DNA of 64,000 nt from Lysinibacillus capsici (GTDB taxonomy: Bacteria > Bacillota > Bacilli > Bacillales_A > Planococcaceae): assembly GCF_003367505.1 (NCBI RefSeq), contig NZ_PXXX01000020.1, forward strand, positions 1 to 64,000, given 5' to 3'. This document shows, piece by piece, positions 16,264-25,044 of this stretch. The notes under the pieces are model-generated. The model was not told where the DNA came from. It ran no database searches and saw only the letters and a list, made by a program, of their open reading frames with translations. The position numbers and the translations under genes were made by a program. Numbering within the stretch: position 1 is the stretch's first letter; every line of letters starts with the position of its first letter.

Positions 16264-17280
16264 GTGGGTAAATTCAAGTTAAAGTTATCGTTTCTTATTA
16301 TTAGTATGACAACTATTGTTGTCCTCATGACATCTAGTATTAGTATTTGGATTAGCTATCGTAATTTCAATGAAATTTTGAAGGAACATAAAACAAATAT
16401 ACAAGAAACTTATGTAATGGAAGTCTCGACAATTACGGAAAGCTATTTACAAGATGCTAAGACAGATGACCATTCATTAAAGCTGTATACGCAACAAATG
16501 GTTGATACTTTACTTGATGAAAGAATAGTGTCCTTCAATTTGTTTTTTAAAAAAGTCCTAGGGCCAATCATAATAGTTATAGCGACTATAATGGGATTTG
16601 CTATTTGGTTTGCTATTAAAATTACACAGCCTCTCAAAGAGCTATCGAAAAGAATTGAAGTAGATGAAGGAGCACAAGGGATTGAGGAAATTGCTGATTG
16701 GTATGATGAGGTAAAATTATTGAAAAAGAATATTCAAAATATGATGATCTGTTCGGAAAGTAAAATCAATGACTTAACAGAGCAGTTGAACTTAGATTCA
16801 TTAACAGGGATTCTTAATCGCAGAAGAATGGATCAAATTTTACACAAATTAATTATTGATAAGGTTCCTCATGCCATTATCTTAATAGATCTAGATGATT
16901 TTAAAAGTATAAATGATACATATGGTCATACTGTAGGAGATGAAGTTTTAAAAGCCTTTGCGATTACTATGCAGAGCAGTGTCGGGGAACAGGGGTTATG
17001 CTTTAGATTTGGCGGCGAAGAATTTATGGTCATCTTACCTTCGATGAATATAGAGGATGCAGTCCAATTAGCGGAAAGTCTCCGAATTAAACAAGCTTTA
17101 CAAGAAACTGTGTGTGGAAGACCTGTGACAATGTCTGCTGGAATTACGGCTTTTACACCAAATGTCCAAAGTCCCAATCAACTGATAGAAATTGCAGATC
17201 ATGCTTTGTATAAGGCTAAAAAATCTGGAAGAAACTGTTTGTGTGTTGTAAGTAATATGAGACAAATGATTGTTAAATAA
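16264..17280 (+). CDS. Membrane-bound diguanylate cyclase
   Basis: 338 aa, GTG start. Helix 1 (about 8-30), a short extracellular segment (30-95) and helix 2 (about 98-118), then a HAMP-like linker (KITQPLKELSKRI) and a GGDEF domain (about 178-330). The active-site loop is GGEEF (250-254), compatible with cyclase activity; the substrate-binding DLDDFKSINDTYGH segment is intact. The usual RxxD inhibitory site five residues upstream is absent, so product inhibition is probably lost. It makes c-di-GMP from two GTP at the membrane and is flanked by the hybrid kinase and the REC-BTAD regulator, suggesting a shared signalling role; it is convergent with the regulator. Confidence 0.88.
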   Translation: MGKFKLKLSFLIISMTTIVVLMTSSISIWISYRNFNEILKEHKTNIQETYVMEVSTITESYLQDAKTDDHSLKLYTQQMVDTLLDERIVSFNLFFKKVLGPIIIVIATIMGFAIWFAIKITQPLKELSKRIEVDEGAQGIEEIADWYDEVKLLKKNIQNMMICSESKINDLTEQLNLDSLTGILNRRRMDQILHKLIIDKVPHAIILIDLDDFKSINDTYGHTVGDEVLKAFAITMQSSVGEQGLCFRFGGEEFMVILPSMNIEDAVQLAESLRIKQALQETVCGRPVTMSAGITAFTPNVQSPNQLIEIADHALYKAKKSGRNCLCVVSNMRQMIVK

Positions 17281-17293
17281 TTAAACTATATAA

Positions 17294-17324
17294 GCATGCT
17301 AGCACTGGACGCTAGCATGTTTTT
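17294..17324. terminator. Bidirectional terminator between convergent genes
   Basis: CATGCTAGC (17295-17303) and GCTAGCATG (17311-17319) form a perfect 9-bp stem followed by GTTTTTC. Confidence 0.8.
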
Positions 17325-17331
17325 CATGTCT

Positions 17332-18492
17332 TTAGGGGTAAACGCTTGTTTCATGCTCTTTTTCATGTTCATGTAAGACGTTTTGAAAAAGTTCTGTGGT
17401 TTCCTGAGATGGTGACACATTTAATTCTGTTAATAGAAGGCTATTAAAAGAATGGTATATTTTTATAGCTTCTGCGCGATTTCCAATTTCAGTATAATAT
17501 TGGATTAATTGTTGCACGATTTTGTCGGAATAAGGATTAAACTCTAAAGCAAATAACAATGAACGCTCTCTGTTTTTAAGGTTCTGATTTTTAGAGTAAT
17601 AAAGTATCAATTCATCAAGTAGTTGACTAAATTGTTTATTCATCAAATTTGCTTTACTAGTAGTCCATGCATAGTCCATTGTTGCCATAAATTCACCATG
17701 GTAATTTTGGATGAGTTCCTCAGCTTTTTCAATATTTAATCGTCCTGTTTCAGCTTTGGTATTTAAGATATCCTCCAAATCAAAGGCATCACATTGAAAA
17801 TCGTTTAGTTTCAAAATATAGCAGCCATTTGCATATTCAATGACATCCGTGTAGCCATAAGATGAAAGTGTTGTACGTAAGTAGGAGACAGTAGTATGCA
17901 ATTGTACTCTGGCTTTTTTTACATCCGTATCACTCCAAAGTGAATCTAAAATGTTATCACGAGGTACGGGCATATGAAGCTGTAAAAATAGAAAGGCAAA
18001 CAATTCTTTGCTTTTAATTGTTCTCCAATGAATTACTTTTTCATCAAAAGAAACGACAAACTCTCCAAAGCATCTGATTTGAAGCATAGGCTTTTGATGC
18101 GTTCGAGTTTTCTCCGATGATAGATTTTTTTGGAATAGCTTTTGTATTCTGTTAATGGTTATCTCTAAACGAGATTTTGAAACTGGCTTTAATAAATAAT
18201 CAAGTGATTGTACATCAAATGCCTGAACAGCATAGTCTCGATAGGCAGTTACAAAAATGATACAGATATTTTTATCCCATGTTTTTAACAGTTGTGCTAC
18301 TTCTAATCCGCTCATACCTGGCATTTCAACGTCTAAAAATGCTACTTGAAAGTCTAAGGTAGGTCCTTCTTTCAATACATCCTTTGCAGTAGTAAAAGTT
18401 CGAATGACCTCTATGTTATCAAATTCATTTAAATGTTTTTTCATGCTCACCAGAGCTAATGGCTCATCGTCCACGATAATTACCCGAATCAC
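17332..18492 (-). CDS. Response regulator with winged helix and BTAD (SARP-like) domain
   Basis: 386 aa, GTG start after AAAGGAGG. Receiver (1-120): acidic residues DDE (8-10), phospho-Asp54 (FLDVEMPG), Lys102 (LLKPV). A winged-helix DNA-binding domain (about 135-235, with IKSKELFAFLFLQLHMPVPR) and a bacterial transcriptional activation domain of helical repeats (about 240-375) follow. REC-OmpR-BTAD regulators in Bacillales usually sit beside large LytS-like hybrid kinases, which fits the gene at 12946. It is on the same strand as that kinase, with the diguanylate cyclase between them on the opposite strand. Confidence 0.85.
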   Translation of the reverse strand: MIRVIIVDDEPLALVSMKKHLNEFDNIEVIRTFTTAKDVLKEGPTLDFQVAFLDVEMPGMSGLEVAQLLKTWDKNICIIFVTAYRDYAVQAFDVQSLDYLLKPVSKSRLEITINRIQKLFQKNLSSEKTRTHQKPMLQIRCFGEFVVSFDEKVIHWRTIKSKELFAFLFLQLHMPVPRDNILDSLWSDTDVKKARVQLHTTVSYLRTTLSSYGYTDVIEYANGCYILKLNDFQCDAFDLEDILNTKAETGRLNIEKAEELIQNYHGEFMATMDYAWTTSKANLMNKQFSQLLDELILYYSKNQNLKNRERSLLFALEFNPYSDKIVQQLIQYYTEIGNRAEAIKIYHSFNSLLLTELNVSPSQETTELFQNVLHEHEKEHETSVYP

Positions 18493-18529
18493 ATAAGGAA
18501 CCTCCTTTTGATAAATATGGCTGTATGAA

Positions 18530-18715
18530 TCAGATTGAGATATCTATTATGGATCCTTTATATGGGTGAGTAGGAGCTGTTTGTTGTTGAGGTAGTTCTT
18601 TCAGTAATTCAATTGCAGTAGTTGTGTTTAAATTAAGAGCATTTTGCATGACACTCATCTGTACTGTTTGTTGGAGTTCCATCAGCTGGGATGACATAAG
18701 TGAATTAACTTCCAT
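18530..18715 (-). CDS. yjfB: YjfB-family putative motility protein
   Basis: 61 aa, the expected size. AAGGAGGG lies 8 nt before the ATG. The sequence has the YjfB pattern: Ser/Met/Gln-rich helix with SVMQNALNLNTT in the middle and a C-terminal G-S-I-I-D-I-S-I tail. The family is called a putative motility protein because of sigma-D control in Bacillus; biochemical function is unknown. Here a near-consensus sigma-D promoter lies just upstream, supporting the assignment. Confidence 0.85.
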   Translation of the reverse strand: MEVNSLMSSQLMELQQTVQMSVMQNALNLNTTTAIELLKELPQQQTAPTHPYKGSIIDISI

Positions 18716-18738
18716 TTTTATTCCCTCCTTTTCTTTTT

Positions 18739-18765
18739 TTATCGGCTAAATATAGCAAATATCTA
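18739..18765 (-). promoter_or_regulatory. Sigma-D (motility) promoter of yjfB
   Basis: On the minus strand: TAGA (18765-18762; consensus TAAA), 15-bp spacer, perfect GCCGATAA (18746-18739). The start point would be about 17 nt before the yjfB ATG. Nothing else stands out in the rest of the gap to 19011. Confidence 0.75.
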
Positions 18766-19011
18766 ATATAAAAAAGTCCTAAACAGACCTACTAAATTAT
18801 AGTTTATACGCAATAAATTGATTAAATTACTAAAAAATTAATTGAAATTGTATATTTTTCCGTTTTTATAGTAATAATTCCTAATATCAGGCAGCTAGTC
18901 CTGAGTTATTAATTTGCAAACTTATGGTTGCTTACATAATAGAGCTTTTAACTCTAGTGTGCTAGCAACAGATTTGCAACAAATAATAAAATGATGGAGG
19001 TATTACTAAAC

Positions 19012-19776
19012 ATGAAGAAAAGAGCATTAGCTTTAGCGGTAGTATTGACATTTGGTGTGAGTCTCTATGCTAGTCCTTCCTTTGCTAAGGACAAGTCGCC
19101 AGGCAATATACTATGGGCACTCCCGCAAATTTATAATTTAACAGTAGGTGAGTTCCAGCAATTAAATGAAAAGGATTCATTATGGTTTTACCCAGAGCAA
19201 GACTTAGTGAAAGACACGTCAAAAGCAGAAGAACCATCGGGGGATGAATATGTCATCAAAGGTGGGGATACTTTATTTTCAATAGCTCGTATTAATAATG
19301 TAACTGTAGATGATTTGAAGAAATGGAATCACCTTGCGTCAGATTTGATTTTAGCTGGTGAATCGATAGCTATTAAAGCTTCAGCTGCAAAACCAAAACC
19401 AAAAACTTCCGAGGGGATTGCAACAGCTACTAAGCCTGCTGCACCAGCCAAAACAAAACCAGCAAGTGCTCCAGCAACTGTCTCTGGTAAAACATTAACA
19501 ATGCGTGCTACTGCCTATACAGCCTATTGTGAAGGCTGTTCAGGAATTACAGCAAATGGAACAGATATAAGGTCTAATCCTAATTTAAAGGTAATCGCTG
19601 TAGATCCACGGGTTATTCCACTCGGTACGAAGGTTTGGGTGGAAGGTTATGGTGAAGCAATTGCTGCTGATACAGGGGGAGCTATTAAAGGAAATAAAAT
19701 CGATGTATTTATTCCTACTGAAGGACAAGCACTTCAGTGGGGTGTCAAAACAGTAACGGTAAAAATCTTAAATTAA
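19012..19776 (+). CDS. Secreted LysM and 3D-domain cell-wall protein (YocH-like)
   Basis: 254 aa from the ATG at 19012, with GGAGGT 11 nt upstream. Sec signal peptide with likely cleavage after SFA (residue 25). Residues 28-68 resemble a degenerate LysM; 79-123 is a full LysM (YVIKGGDTLFSIARINNVTVDDLKKWN). An Ala/Pro/Lys-rich linker (124-160) leads to a C-terminal 3D domain with the three Asp motifs (AVDPRVIPLG, ADTGG, IDVF), a double-psi barrel with predicted lytic transglycosylase activity. The family includes B. subtilis YocH, a peptidoglycan hydrolase under WalR control; I did not find a clear WalR box. Confidence 0.88.
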   Translation: MKKRALALAVVLTFGVSLYASPSFAKDKSPGNILWALPQIYNLTVGEFQQLNEKDSLWFYPEQDLVKDTSKAEEPSGDEYVIKGGDTLFSIARINNVTVDDLKKWNHLASDLILAGESIAIKASAAKPKPKTSEGIATATKPAAPAKTKPASAPATVSGKTLTMRATAYTAYCEGCSGITANGTDIRSNPNLKVIAVDPRVIPLGTKVWVEGYGEAIAADTGGAIKGNKIDVFIPTEGQALQWGVKTVTVKILN

Positions 19777-19783
19777 TTATTGA

Positions 19784-19820
19784 AGGGGTTTCTCGAACTT
19801 TGAGAAATCCCTTTTATTTT
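19784..19820 (+). terminator. Terminator of the LysM/3D gene
   Basis: AGGGGTTTCTC pairs with GAGAAATCCCTTTT (one mismatch), followed by a T-rich tract. Confidence 0.8.
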
Positions 19821-19937
19821 GGTTGAGTTTCCTATTCAAGCTCAAATGAAATAGGAGCCATTATAGAATCGTAAATGATTAATTGTGCATAAGTACTGAA
19901 GAAATTGGAAATCATCAGAAAGAGAGGAGGTATTTTT

Positions 19938-20489
19938 ATGAAAAAAATAAGCTTAATGAGTCTTTCTTTACTAATTTTTGTTGCGGGTTGCAGTTTTTTT
20001 GATAAGAAAGAGGAGAAAGTAGCTGTCAATGCATCTACCCCTTTAACAGCTACTGCAAAAGTAATTGGTGCAAATAATGAAAGCTATGGCAATGCATATC
20101 TTCAAGAGGAAGATAATGGGGTTATGATGACGCTCGCATTAACAGGCTTACCACCAGGCACACATGGTATCCATATTCATGAAGTAGGAAAGTGTGAACC
20201 ACCTAAATTTGAATCAGCTGGTGCCCACTTTAATCCAACAAACAAGGAACATGGTAAATTAAATCCTAATGGTTATCATTTAGGGGACTTACCAAATTTG
20301 GAAATTGGTGAAGATGGCAATGTGGATCTTAATTTTTTAGCTGAGGGGTTAACTTTACAAAAAGATCAACCAAATTCGCTATTAGATAGTGATGGAAGTG
20401 CTATTGTCATTCATGAATCAGCGGATGATTATAAAACAGATCCTGCTGGTAATTCAGGAGCTAGAATAGCCTGTGGAGCCATTCAATAG
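19938..20489 (+). CDS. Cu/Zn superoxide dismutase family lipoprotein
   Basis: 183 aa from the ATG at 19938 after GAGGAGG. Lipoprotein signal with VAGC (Cys18), so membrane-anchored outside the cell. The SodC fold is clear and metal ligands appear complete: Cu candidates H79, H81, H97, H159; Zn candidates H97, H105, H114 and D117 (GYHLGDLPN); disulfide C86-C179. This matters because some Bacillus homologues (YojM) lack Cu ligands and are inactive. Expected reaction: dismutation of superoxide at the cell surface. Monocistronic, ending at the hairpin 20500-20535. Confidence 0.9.
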   Translation: MKKISLMSLSLLIFVAGCSFFDKKEEKVAVNASTPLTATAKVIGANNESYGNAYLQEEDNGVMMTLALTGLPPGTHGIHIHEVGKCEPPKFESAGAHFNPTNKEHGKLNPNGYHLGDLPNLEIGEDGNVDLNFLAEGLTLQKDQPNSLLDSDGSAIVIHESADDYKTDPAGNSGARIACGAIQ

Positions 20490-20499
20490 AATAAAATGC

Positions 20500-20535
20500 A
20501 TGACTGTATCTGTTTATTTCAGATGCAGTTTTTTT
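20500..20535 (+). terminator. Terminator of the superoxide dismutase gene
   Basis: ACTGTATCTG pairs with CAGATGCAGT (one wobble), followed by TTTTTTT. Confidence 0.8.
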
Positions 20536-20709
20536 ATATTCTATTCATTATTTATACAGTTAGAATGTTTAGTTTATTTTTTTAGAAAAGTAAATTAGGA
20601 GTTTATTTCAAATATAAAAGGGGTAATTAAATAAAGCTATAGTAATGTAAATTAATGGATTTAAAGTAGTTTTGTATAATTATAAAAGTCTGAATTTACT
20701 ATAAACTAA

Positions 20710-20737
20710 TTGACATTATTATACTAAGTTTGATAAT
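20710..20737 (+). promoter_or_regulatory. Promoter of the TRAP-TAXI operon
   Basis: Perfect TTGACA (20710-20715), 16-bp spacer, GATAAT (20732-20737), about 40 bp before the TAXI gene. Confidence 0.6.
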
Positions 20738-20779
20738 TTTAAATAGATTCTTAAAAATAACCAAAGGGGGAAGGTTACT

Positions 20780-21769
20780 ATGAGGAAGAAACAATTTAAT
20801 TTATTAATGCTATTAAGTATCCTTGCGCTTATGATTTTAGCTGCATGTGGATCAGATAGTGGAAGTGGTTCGAAGGACACTGGAGATGACTCCGAATCAA
20901 CTGAAAAACCTAAGTTTTTAAGTTTACTAACAGGTGGCACACAAGGTACTTACTATGCTCTTGGAGGTACATTCGCTGATTTAATAACTACTGATACAGG
21001 CATTAAAACAACTGCTGAAGTATCTCAGGCATCTGCTGCCAATATGACTGCTTTACAAGAAGGAAAAGGTGAAATTGCATTTGTTCAAACAGATATTGCT
21101 TATTATGCTACTGAAGGTAAGCTGATGTTTGATGGCAATAAAATTGATACAATTTCAGCTTTAGGTGCGCTTTATCCAGAAACGGTTCAACTCGTTACAA
21201 CTGAAGCTTCGGGTATTAAAACGTATGCAGATTTAAAAGGTAAAAAAGTATCAGTGGGTGCTCCAGGCTCGGGTACTTACGCAAATGCTGAACAATTACT
21301 TGAAATCAATGGCTTAACGATGGATGATATCAAGGCACAAAACCTTGATTTTGGTGAATCAACAGATGGTCTTCAATCAGGTCAAATTGATGCAGCATTT
21401 ATTACAGCAGGTACGCCAACAGGTGCTGTTGAAGCATTAAATGCTACAACGAAAGTGAATATTATCGGTTTAGATGCGGGTAAAGCAGATGAAATAATTG
21501 CTAAATACCCTTACTATGCAAAAGACACAGTAAAAGCTGGTACTTATGGTATTGCAAACGATGTGGAGACAGTTTCAGTTCTAGCTATGCTAGCGGTGAA
21601 AAAGGATCTTCCGGAAGATGTTGTTTATTCAATGACAAAAGCTATTTATGATAACACGGGTAAAATCTCCCATGCAAAAGGGGAATTCATAAAAGCAGAA
21701 ACAGGTTTAGATGGTATTAGTATTGACATTCATCCAGGTGCACAAAAATACTTTAATGAAAAGAAATAG
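20780..21769 (+). CDS. TAXI-family TRAP transporter solute-binding lipoprotein
   Basis: 329 aa after AAAGGGGGAAGG. Lipoprotein signal ending LAAC (Cys about 23), Ser/Gly/Asp-rich linker, then the TAXI fold: SLLTGGTQGTYYALGGTFADLI near the N-terminus, KTYADLKGKKVSVGAPGSGT in the middle and YYAKDTVKAGTYG later. TAXI proteins capture small organic anions or amino acids (glutamate in one characterised case) and hand them to a fused DctQM permease. A weak hairpin at 21804-21840 separates it from the next gene and could reduce readthrough, giving excess binding protein. Confidence 0.9.
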   Translation: MRKKQFNLLMLLSILALMILAACGSDSGSGSKDTGDDSESTEKPKFLSLLTGGTQGTYYALGGTFADLITTDTGIKTTAEVSQASAANMTALQEGKGEIAFVQTDIAYYATEGKLMFDGNKIDTISALGALYPETVQLVTTEASGIKTYADLKGKKVSVGAPGSGTYANAEQLLEINGLTMDDIKAQNLDFGESTDGLQSGQIDAAFITAGTPTGAVEALNATTKVNIIGLDAGKADEIIAKYPYYAKDTVKAGTYGIANDVETVSVLAMLAVKKDLPEDVVYSMTKAIYDNTGKISHAKGEFIKAETGLDGISIDIHPGAQKYFNEKK

Positions 21770-21893
21770 TGTGAATAGTGCTTGAAACTTTCTAAAAAAT
21801 ACGAAGGGGCTCGTTGCATAAAGCTTCGAGTCTCTTTCTTACTGTAGGATATAGGTTTAGGCGAATAGCTTTTAAAGTGGGGGAATAGGTCGA

Positions 21894-22409
21894 ATGCAAC
21901 AGAGAAAATTCATCATAACAGTTCTTTTAAGTATCTGTATATGTATTGTCATATTTCTTCCTCTTCAAAAGGTGTTCACCTTTACAGAGACGCGTATAGC
22001 CCATCCTGAAGTGCACTACATACCCATTTCAGTTGAGCAAACCTTTCAAATAAGATACACCCACTCCATACATAAGTCAGATGTATTGGAATCCTATCAA
22101 TATATAAAAGGTAATCGTATTGAAATGCTTGAAATGGAATATGAAGACTTAGCTATTGGCATGCCAAGCTATGCAGAGGAACATCAAACACTTATTCAAC
22201 GGAACGGTAAATATGTTCTCCAATTTAACAATAGTGCCATACTTGATAATTTTACGATCTATATAGGTGATTTAGATTTAGATCTGGTATTCAATTATGC
22301 AGATGAAGAATATGATTTAAAAAAAGATTTACAGAGGGGTAAATCCTATTTATTTGAAATTAAGCGATTGTCACTTTACGAACAGTGGAAAGGAGTAAGG
22401 ATGAAATGA
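21894..22409 (+). CDS. DUF1850 protein of the TRAP-TAXI operon
   Basis: 171 aa, GTGGGGGAATAGG upstream. One N-terminal signal-anchor helix (about 6-27) and an extracytoplasmic beta-rich domain with the DUF1850 pattern I-R-Y-T-H-S-I-H-K (residues about 52-60). Genes of this family sit almost invariably between TAXI and DctQM genes, as here, so an accessory role in transport is inferred. Its stop overlaps the permease start (ATGA). Confidence 0.8.
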   Translation: MQQRKFIITVLLSICICIVIFLPLQKVFTFTETRIAHPEVHYIPISVEQTFQIRYTHSIHKSDVLESYQYIKGNRIEMLEMEYEDLAIGMPSYAEEHQTLIQRNGKYVLQFNNSAILDNFTIYIGDLDLDLVFNYADEEYDLKKDLQRGKSYLFEIKRLSLYEQWKGVRMK

Positions 22410-24448
22410 CAACACAGGAAAAATCAAGGAAAGAAGAAAAAGTAGAAGAATTTGAGCAAATCTCTGCTGAAGAGCAACAAGCCATACTTGAAAAATATGA
22501 TATAGAATCCAATGTAAGAACAATCTCAGGTGTAATGAAGCATGTTATTTTCTTTGGCCTTTTAGCATTTTCGCTATTCCAACTTTACACAGCTATTTTT
22601 GGGCAATTTCCTGCTCAAATTCAACGTACCATCCACTTAGGCTTTGGTTTAACATTAATTTTCTTATTATTCCCAGCAAGAAAAAAAGCACCTAAGCATA
22701 AAATAGCCTGGTTTGATTATATTTTAGCATTACTAGCTATTGCAGTAGGTTCATATTGGTCTATGAACTATACAGAACTTGTGAATCGCAATGGCTCCAT
22801 TACGCAGGTAGACTTTATTGTTGGGCTAATAGCTGTTGTACTAGTACTTGAGGCTGCTCGACGTGCTGTAGGGTTGCCTATTACAATTATTGCAATCGCT
22901 TTCTTGATTTACGCTTACTATGGCCCGTATTTCCCGGCATTTATGGCACATAGAGGACAGGATTTGGAGAGTATCGTCAACCTCATGTACTTTACAACTG
23001 ATGGGATATTCGGCACGCCAATTAGTGTATCAGCCACATTTATTTTTGTATTTTTACTATTCGGGGCATTTCTTGTGAAAACAGGGGTTGGCCAGTATTT
23101 TAACGATCTAGCAGTTGCACTAGCTGGAAAATTAATTGGCGGTCCTGCGAAGGTAGCTGTATTCTCAAGTGCACTTCAAGGTACAATTTCTGGAAGCTCT
23201 GTAGCTAACGTAGTAACGTCCGGCTCTTATACAATTCCAATGATGAAAAAACTAGGCTATCGAAAAGAGTTTGCTGGTGCAGTGGAAGCAGCTGCATCGA
23301 CAGGTGGTCAACTTATGCCACCGATTATGGGTGCTGCTGCCTTCCTAATGGTTGAATTTATTGGTCGAGGGATTACGTATTGGGATATAGCAAAAGCGGC
23401 AGCTATTCCGGCTCTTTTATATTTTACAGGTATTTGGATTATGACACATTTCGAAGCAAAAAGAGTTGGTCTAAAAGGTCTGCGAGACGATCAAATGCCA
23501 AATCGTCAAGAGGTATTTAAGAAGATTTACCTTCTCTTACCGATTGTGGCGATTATCATATTAATGTTAACGGGTACACCAGTTATGCATGCGGCATTAT
23601 ATGGAATTATTATATCAATTGGTGTGGCTATGTTTAATAAAGAAACGCGTCTTAAACCAAAAGATGTGATTGATGCATTGGTGGAAGGTGCTCGAACTGC
23701 ATTAGGTGTAGTTGCAGCTACTGCTTGTGCTGGGATTATTGTGGGTGTCGTTGTAAAAACAGGATTAGGTTTAAGTTTAGCAAATAGCTTAGTAGCTTTA
23801 GCTGGTGGTAGTATCATTTTGACACTTATTTTTGTTATGATAGCTTCGCTTATTCTTGGGATGGGTGCACCAACAACAGCAAACTATGTGATAACATCGA
23901 CAATTGCTGCACCAGCAATTGTGGCTTTATTATCTCCAAATACACCACAAGAATTAGTGCCAGTAGTTGTATTACTATCTGCTCATTTCTTTGTGTTCTA
24001 TTTCGGTATTATTGCTGATATTACACCACCTGTAGCACTGGCGGCGTTTGCGGCATCAGGTATTTCTGGTGGTGACCCTATCAAAACGGGTGTGAATTCA
24101 GCGAAACTTGCGATTGCGGCATTTATTATACCGTATATGATTGTTTTCTCTCCAGCATTATTAATGATTGATACAACCATTCCGCAAATTATTTGGGTAG
24201 TATTCACTGCTATCACTGGAATGGTGGCAATTGGTGCTGGTGTGATCGGCTACTGGTATCGTAAACTTTTCTGGTATGAAAGAATTATTATGATTGCTGC
24301 AGGGCTATTACTTATCTATCCTGAAAAATTCTCGGATTGGACTGGTTTAGGAATATTTATTGTGATGTTTGTGATCCAATTTTTGTCCCATAAAAAAGGA
24401 AATCATCACGATAATACGAAGGACAAAATGGGAGCTTCAGTATCTTAA
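22406..24448 (+). CDS. Fused TRAP transporter permease (DctQ-DctM type)
   Basis: 680 aa from the ATG at 22406, overlapping the DUF1850 stop. AAGGAGTAAGGATG serves as ribosome site. An acidic cytoplasmic N-terminus (1-40) precedes four helices of the small DctQ-like part and about twelve of the DctM-like part. Conserved segments include SGSSVANVVTSGSYTIPMMKK, GQLMPPIMGAAAFLM and LGMGAPTTANYV, typical of TRAP-TAXI permeases driven by a sodium or proton gradient. Forms the complete uptake system with the TAXI lipoprotein. Confidence 0.92.
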   Translation: MTTQEKSRKEEKVEEFEQISAEEQQAILEKYDIESNVRTISGVMKHVIFFGLLAFSLFQLYTAIFGQFPAQIQRTIHLGFGLTLIFLLFPARKKAPKHKIAWFDYILALLAIAVGSYWSMNYTELVNRNGSITQVDFIVGLIAVVLVLEAARRAVGLPITIIAIAFLIYAYYGPYFPAFMAHRGQDLESIVNLMYFTTDGIFGTPISVSATFIFVFLLFGAFLVKTGVGQYFNDLAVALAGKLIGGPAKVAVFSSALQGTISGSSVANVVTSGSYTIPMMKKLGYRKEFAGAVEAAASTGGQLMPPIMGAAAFLMVEFIGRGITYWDIAKAAAIPALLYFTGIWIMTHFEAKRVGLKGLRDDQMPNRQEVFKKIYLLLPIVAIIILMLTGTPVMHAALYGIIISIGVAMFNKETRLKPKDVIDALVEGARTALGVVAATACAGIIVGVVVKTGLGLSLANSLVALAGGSIILTLIFVMIASLILGMGAPTTANYVITSTIAAPAIVALLSPNTPQELVPVVVLLSAHFFVFYFGIIADITPPVALAAFAASGISGGDPIKTGVNSAKLAIAAFIIPYMIVFSPALLMIDTTIPQIIWVVFTAITGMVAIGAGVIGYWYRKLFWYERIIMIAAGLLLIYPEKFSDWTGLGIFIVMFVIQFLSHKKGNHHDNTKDKMGASVS

Positions 24449-24469
24449 ATACTTGAATTGCATATAAAT

Positions 24470-24530
24470 CTGCTCAATTAATAACTGGCTAAATATTAGT
24501 ACAGATGTTAATGAGCAGCTTTTTGTTTTT
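24470..24530 (+). terminator. Terminator of the TRAP operon
   Basis: CTGCTCA (24470-24476) pairs with TGAGCAG (24512-24518), followed by CTTTTTGTTTTTT. The loop is long (35 nt). Confidence 0.6.
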
Positions 24531-24696
24531 TAAAGGTAAAATTTTTTAGTAATCATAAGAATCAATGGTATTTTTAATCTGATTTTGAGATAGGTTTTAT
24601 AGTTATAATGCATAATGTATATAATTTATTGCAATTTACTAAAAATCTATTGTATAATCCTTTTATCAGAAAATTCAATTAATAAGGAGTGGTACA

Positions 24697-24840
24697 ATGG
24701 GGAAGTTGTTAAATTCAAAGTTTGAAACGTATTTAATGGATCAAGAATTCGATTTACGTGAAGAAGAAGAGAAAAATGAGGAGCAAATGGTGAATATTCA
24801 GTATGAAGAGTATCCAGAAGGGTTTTTTACAAGTTTATAA
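24697..24840 (+). CDS. 47-aa acidic protein, unknown
   Basis: A short frame with a strong ribosome site (AATAAGGAGTGG, 6 nt spacing) and its own terminator immediately after. The product is highly acidic, with a Glu-rich centre (REEEEKNEEQ) and a C-terminal NIQYEEYPEGFFTSL. No family recognised. Independent ribosome site, terminator and an AT-rich upstream gap suggest a real gene rather than chance. Confidence 0.55.
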   Translation: MGKLLNSKFETYLMDQEFDLREEEEKNEEQMVNIQYEEYPEGFFTSL

Positions 24841-24850
24841 TGAAAATTTG

Positions 24851-24892
24851 ATGGGCTATGTTGAAAGTATACTAACTTTTAGCATAGCCCAT
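24851..24892 (+). terminator. Terminator of the 47-aa gene
   Basis: ATGGGCTATG (24851-24860) and CATAGCCCAT (24883-24892) form a perfect 10-bp stem, extended inside by GAAAGT/ACTTTT; the T run is weak. Confidence 0.65.
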
Positions 24893-25044
24893 TGTATATT
24901 ATACCTCTATTGATAAATGGCTTTTCCAGTGCATATGAATGTAATATATGATTAAAATAAGTGTATTAGGTCTGAAGACATATGTACTTTTCTGAAAAAA
25001 ATTCATGTATAATGGGAAACAAAAATGCGTATAGAGGTGTAGTT

